Below are positions 13,872-15,781 of a DNA stretch of 15,781 bases, piece after piece. The notes under the pieces are model-generated. The model made no database searches. It saw only the letters and a list, made by a program, of their open reading frames with translations, and was not told the DNA's origin. The translations under genes were made by a program, and so were the position numbers. This DNA comes from JAYZQT01 sp036136335. Its GTDB lineage: Bacteria > Pseudomonadota > Alphaproteobacteria > MPNO01 > UBA830. How positions within the stretch are numbered: position 1 is the stretch's first letter; every line of letters begins with the position of its first letter. The DNA lies in contig JAYZQT010000050.1 of assembly GCA_036136335.1 (NCBI GenBank), positions 1 through 15,781 of the forward strand, given 5' to 3'.

Positions 13872-15011
13872 GTGACACTGAAAAACATGCGAACCGACCA
13901 CGTCGGCAGCCTGTTGCGGCCACAATCTCTAATCGATGCGTTTGTCGCCCGTGGCAGAAATGAAATCGACGACGCCGCACTCGCGCGCGTCCAGGACGAC
14001 GCTATCCGTGATATTGTGGCAAAACAGGAGGCCACCGGTCTTGGCGTGGTGTCTGACGGCGAGTTCCGGCGCCTCAACTGGCAAGTCAGCTTTTCCGTCG
14101 TCGATGGCTGGGATCTGTGGGAAGGATCGTGGCGGCTGTTCCTCAAACGCCCGGGCCAGGATTCGGCCGAGGAGGAGAAGCCCGGTGAACGCGGGGCCGA
14201 CGCGGTCGAAGTATTCAAGGTCCCCGCGACCGGCAAGCTACAGCTGCGGGAAAATTTCCCCCTCAGGGAATACCGCTTTCTGAAATCGGTCACAAACCGC
14301 ACGGCCAAGGCGATGATCATGGGCCCGGACCGTGTCGCCCAGATGTGCGATATCGCCGGGTCGGGACCGGCCTATGAGACGACCGATGCCTTTCTCGGGG
14401 ATGTCGCCAAAATACAGAACCATATGGTCGGCGAACTGGTTGACAGCGGCTGCGACTACATCCAGATCGACGAGCCTAGCTACACCGGATATGTCGACAT
14501 GGTTACCCTGGATCGAATTACCGCGCGGGGGGAGGACCCTATGGAAAATCTCGGCCGGGCGGTCGCGGCATCGAACGCGGCCATTGCGGGGCATGAAGGA
14601 AAAGCCTGTTTTGGCGTTCATATCTGCCGCGGCAACCGCGCGTCCATGTGGCATCGGGAGGGCACGTATGACGGTATTGCAGAGTATTTGTTCTCGAACC
14701 TGCGGTTCGACCGTCTTTTGCTGGAATACGATACCGAGCGAGCCGGTGGTTTCGAGCCGTTACGGTTCGTGCCCAAGGGAGGGCCCGTAGTGGTTCTGGG
14801 CCTTATCACGACAAAATCCGGCGAGGTCGAACGGGTCGACGACCTGCTTGCACGAATCGAGGACGCCCAGCGTTTCGTCGATATCGATCAGCTTGCCATC
14901 AGTCCGCAATGCGGATTTGCATCGGGCATCGGCGGCAACATACTTGGTGAGGACGACCAGTGGCGTAAGCTGGAGGTCATGCAGGAAACCGCTCGGAGAA
15001 TTTGGAGCTAA
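13872..15011 (+). CDS. MetE C-terminal-type (cobalamin-independent methionine synthase II family) protein
   Basis: 379 residues, equivalent to the catalytic C-terminal barrel of MetE (UROD/MetE-like fold), without the N-terminal half. Zinc ligands are all present: H250 and C252 (HICRGNR), E285 (LLLEYDT) and C347 (ISPQCGFAS). SDGEFRR (61-67) and YIQIDEPSY (196-204, the homocysteine-binding Asp region) are also conserved. Known relatives of this size include folate-independent core methionine synthases, thiol S-methyltransferases acting on other methyl donors, and epoxyalkane:coenzyme M transferase. So the chemistry is zinc-activated thiolate alkylation, but donor and acceptor are unknown. The GTG at 13872 is favoured by AAGGA six bases upstream; an ATG at 13887 would remove five residues. 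It shares the high-GC codon style of the MFS gene, from which it is separated by 237 bases. Confidence 0.88.
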   Translation: MTLKNMRTDHVGSLLRPQSLIDAFVARGRNEIDDAALARVQDDAIRDIVAKQEATGLGVVSDGEFRRLNWQVSFSVVDGWDLWEGSWRLFLKRPGQDSAEEEKPGERGADAVEVFKVPATGKLQLRENFPLREYRFLKSVTNRTAKAMIMGPDRVAQMCDIAGSGPAYETTDAFLGDVAKIQNHMVGELVDSGCDYIQIDEPSYTGYVDMVTLDRITARGEDPMENLGRAVAASNAAIAGHEGKACFGVHICRGNRASMWHREGTYDGIAEYLFSNLRFDRLLLEYDTERAGGFEPLRFVPKGGPVVVLGLITTKSGEVERVDDLLARIEDAQRFVDIDQLAISPQCGFASGIGGNILGEDDQWRKLEVMQETARRIWS

Positions 15012-15372
15012 CATTTGTGCCGGCGCGGCTAGGTGTCCAATTAACCTATATCGATCCCGAAAGACGAACCGTCCATAATACGCCAGAACTAGAGTGAAAT
15101 TAGTAATACACCTCATGCGCCTCGCGAATATAAACACTAAAGAATTTTACTGTGTTGCCGTACTTTTTAGCCATTTTATCGAGGCGCACGGCCCCATCTC
15201 TGCATGGTGGTCAGGTGTAAGACCCAAAGATGAGACCAATGGGTGTGCCAAAATTTGCAGATAAACGCACTATCTCGCTTACGGATTCTATCATACCATT
15301 TCAGGCGACAGGGTCTTTTATCAAGAAGCCCCATAAGGTTTAGATGCTGGGATTCCGGATGGTCTATCCTCT
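15012..15372 (+). other. intergenic region with a nested inverted repeat
   Basis: 361 bases without a supported gene. Its only clear structure is the inverted repeat at 15116-15188, listed separately. No tRNA, insertion-sequence end or obvious promoter for the following gene was found. Confidence 0.5.
15116..15188. repeat. 9-base perfect inverted repeat enclosing a second hairpin
   Basis: TGCGCCTCG at 15116-15124 and CGAGGCGCA at 15180-15188 are perfect reverse complements 55 bases apart. Inside, AACAC-TAAA (15133-15141) pairs with TTTA-CT-GTGTT (15146-15156) around a GAAT loop with a two-base bulge. The nested arrangement suggests a folded RNA or a small palindromic repeat element. There is no T-run after the outer arm on either strand. 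Confidence 0.45.
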
Positions 15373-15781
15373 ATGAGATTGATGCCTTTTGTTTTTCTGG
15401 GTCTGTTGACATTCGACACGATGGCCCGTGCCGAGGTAATCAGTTTTTCGTGTGATGTTCTATCCCATGAGGAAGATAAGTACCCCCGGGTTTTTGAAAT
15501 TGATCTGGAGACAAAGACGTTTTTCAGTTGGGGGGCATCCGATACGAAGTCGGGGGGACTTGAATACCAAAAAGAGAGGTTGGGATTAGCCAAACACCTT
15601 CCACCTGCAATGCGCGAAATCTACATAAACAAGGTCAGGTCCGAGCCTCTTGTGTGGACCGTTAAAATATGGGGTAGTGCTGAGATATATCCGGATCGGT
15701 ATTCTTTGGTAGTGAAAAGAGATGACGACAGTCGCATTGATTTTCCCCCCGGCTACTACTACATGATTGATCGGTACACCG
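15373..15781 (+). CDS. secreted protein of unknown function (runs off the window)
   Basis: Open from the ATG at 15373 to the window end, 136 codons with no stop, so the gene is partial at its 3' end. The first 20 residues (MRLMPFVFLGLLTFDTMARA) look like a signal peptide: Arg at 2, a hydrophobic stretch 4-14, and an Ala-Arg-Ala cleavage site before EV. The mature part is mixed charged and aromatic, with beta-strand-like segments such as VISFSCDVLS (22-31), RVFEIDLETKTFFSWG (39-54), PLVWTVKIWG and RYSLVVKRDDDSR, ending in FPPGYYYMIDRYT. This suggests a small periplasmic beta-rich domain. I do not recognise the family. The ribosome-binding site is weak. It shares direction with, but lies 361 bases from, the MetE-like gene. 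Confidence 0.65.
   Translation, partial: MRLMPFVFLGLLTFDTMARAEVISFSCDVLSHEEDKYPRVFEIDLETKTFFSWGASDTKSGGLEYQKERLGLAKHLPPAMREIYINKVRSEPLVWTVKIWGSAEIYPDRYSLVVKRDDDSRIDFPPGYYYMIDRYT

Noticed and set aside
15243..15593. 70-residue + strand frame (15243-15455) and 90-residue minus-strand frame (15321-15593)
   Set aside because: Both overlap the secreted-protein frame starting at 15373, which has a signal peptide and stays open to the window end. Neither rival shows a ribosome-binding site or family resemblance.

Overview
The window looks like a piece of an alphaproteobacterial chromosome, most likely from a Rhodospirillales-like lineage. The main reason is gene order: a small basic protein, murA, a DUF2948 gene, hisG, hisD, a UPF0262 gene, infA, maf, rng, yacG and tRNA-Phe all lie on the + strand in tight succession. 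From general knowledge of the group, this is a familiar alphaproteobacterial housekeeping block. Both tRNA genes encode their 3' CCA. No plasmid, phage, transposase, integrase or CRISPR sequence is visible.

Layout. (1) Positions 1-146 hold a non-coding stretch with DnaA-box-like motifs. (2) Positions 147-2572 form a minus-strand unit: tRNA-Thr(GGT) with its own promoter, then a two-domain protein (a dienelactone-hydrolase-like domain that has lost its catalytic residues, plus an NTF2/SnoaL-like domain), then an old-yellow-enzyme-type flavin oxidoreductase. (3) Positions 2651-9957 are the housekeeping block, covering peptidoglycan precursor synthesis, two histidine biosynthesis steps, translation initiation, house-cleaning nucleotide hydrolysis, RNA processing, gyrase inhibition and tRNA-Phe. 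(4) After tRNA-Phe the character changes. An AT-rich spacer leads to a small secreted protein built from exact 33-residue repeats. Then come a fragment resembling the 3' end of a lost gene, a FAD-dependent amine/amino-acid oxidase-like protein, and a visibly GC-richer pair: an MFS transporter and a MetE-type zinc methyltransferase. (5) The window ends inside a secreted protein of unknown function.

How the genes work together. The housekeeping block is packed tightly: hisG and hisD overlap by 11 bases, infA and maf are 5 bases apart, and rng and yacG overlap. It probably runs as one or two transcription units. The exception is a 170-base gap before infA, which carries an open frame with a ribosome-binding site but an ATA where a start codon should be. 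The DAO-like oxidase, MFS transporter and MetE-like enzyme could form an uptake and catabolic route for a small amine, amino acid or methylated compound. That is inferred only from their being neighbours.

No clear new defence or mobile system is visible. The most unusual items are the 33-residue repeat protein, the catalytically dead hydrolase/NTF2 fusion paired with the flavoenzyme, the apparent gene remnant coupled to the oxidase gene, and a nested inverted-repeat structure near 15116-15188.
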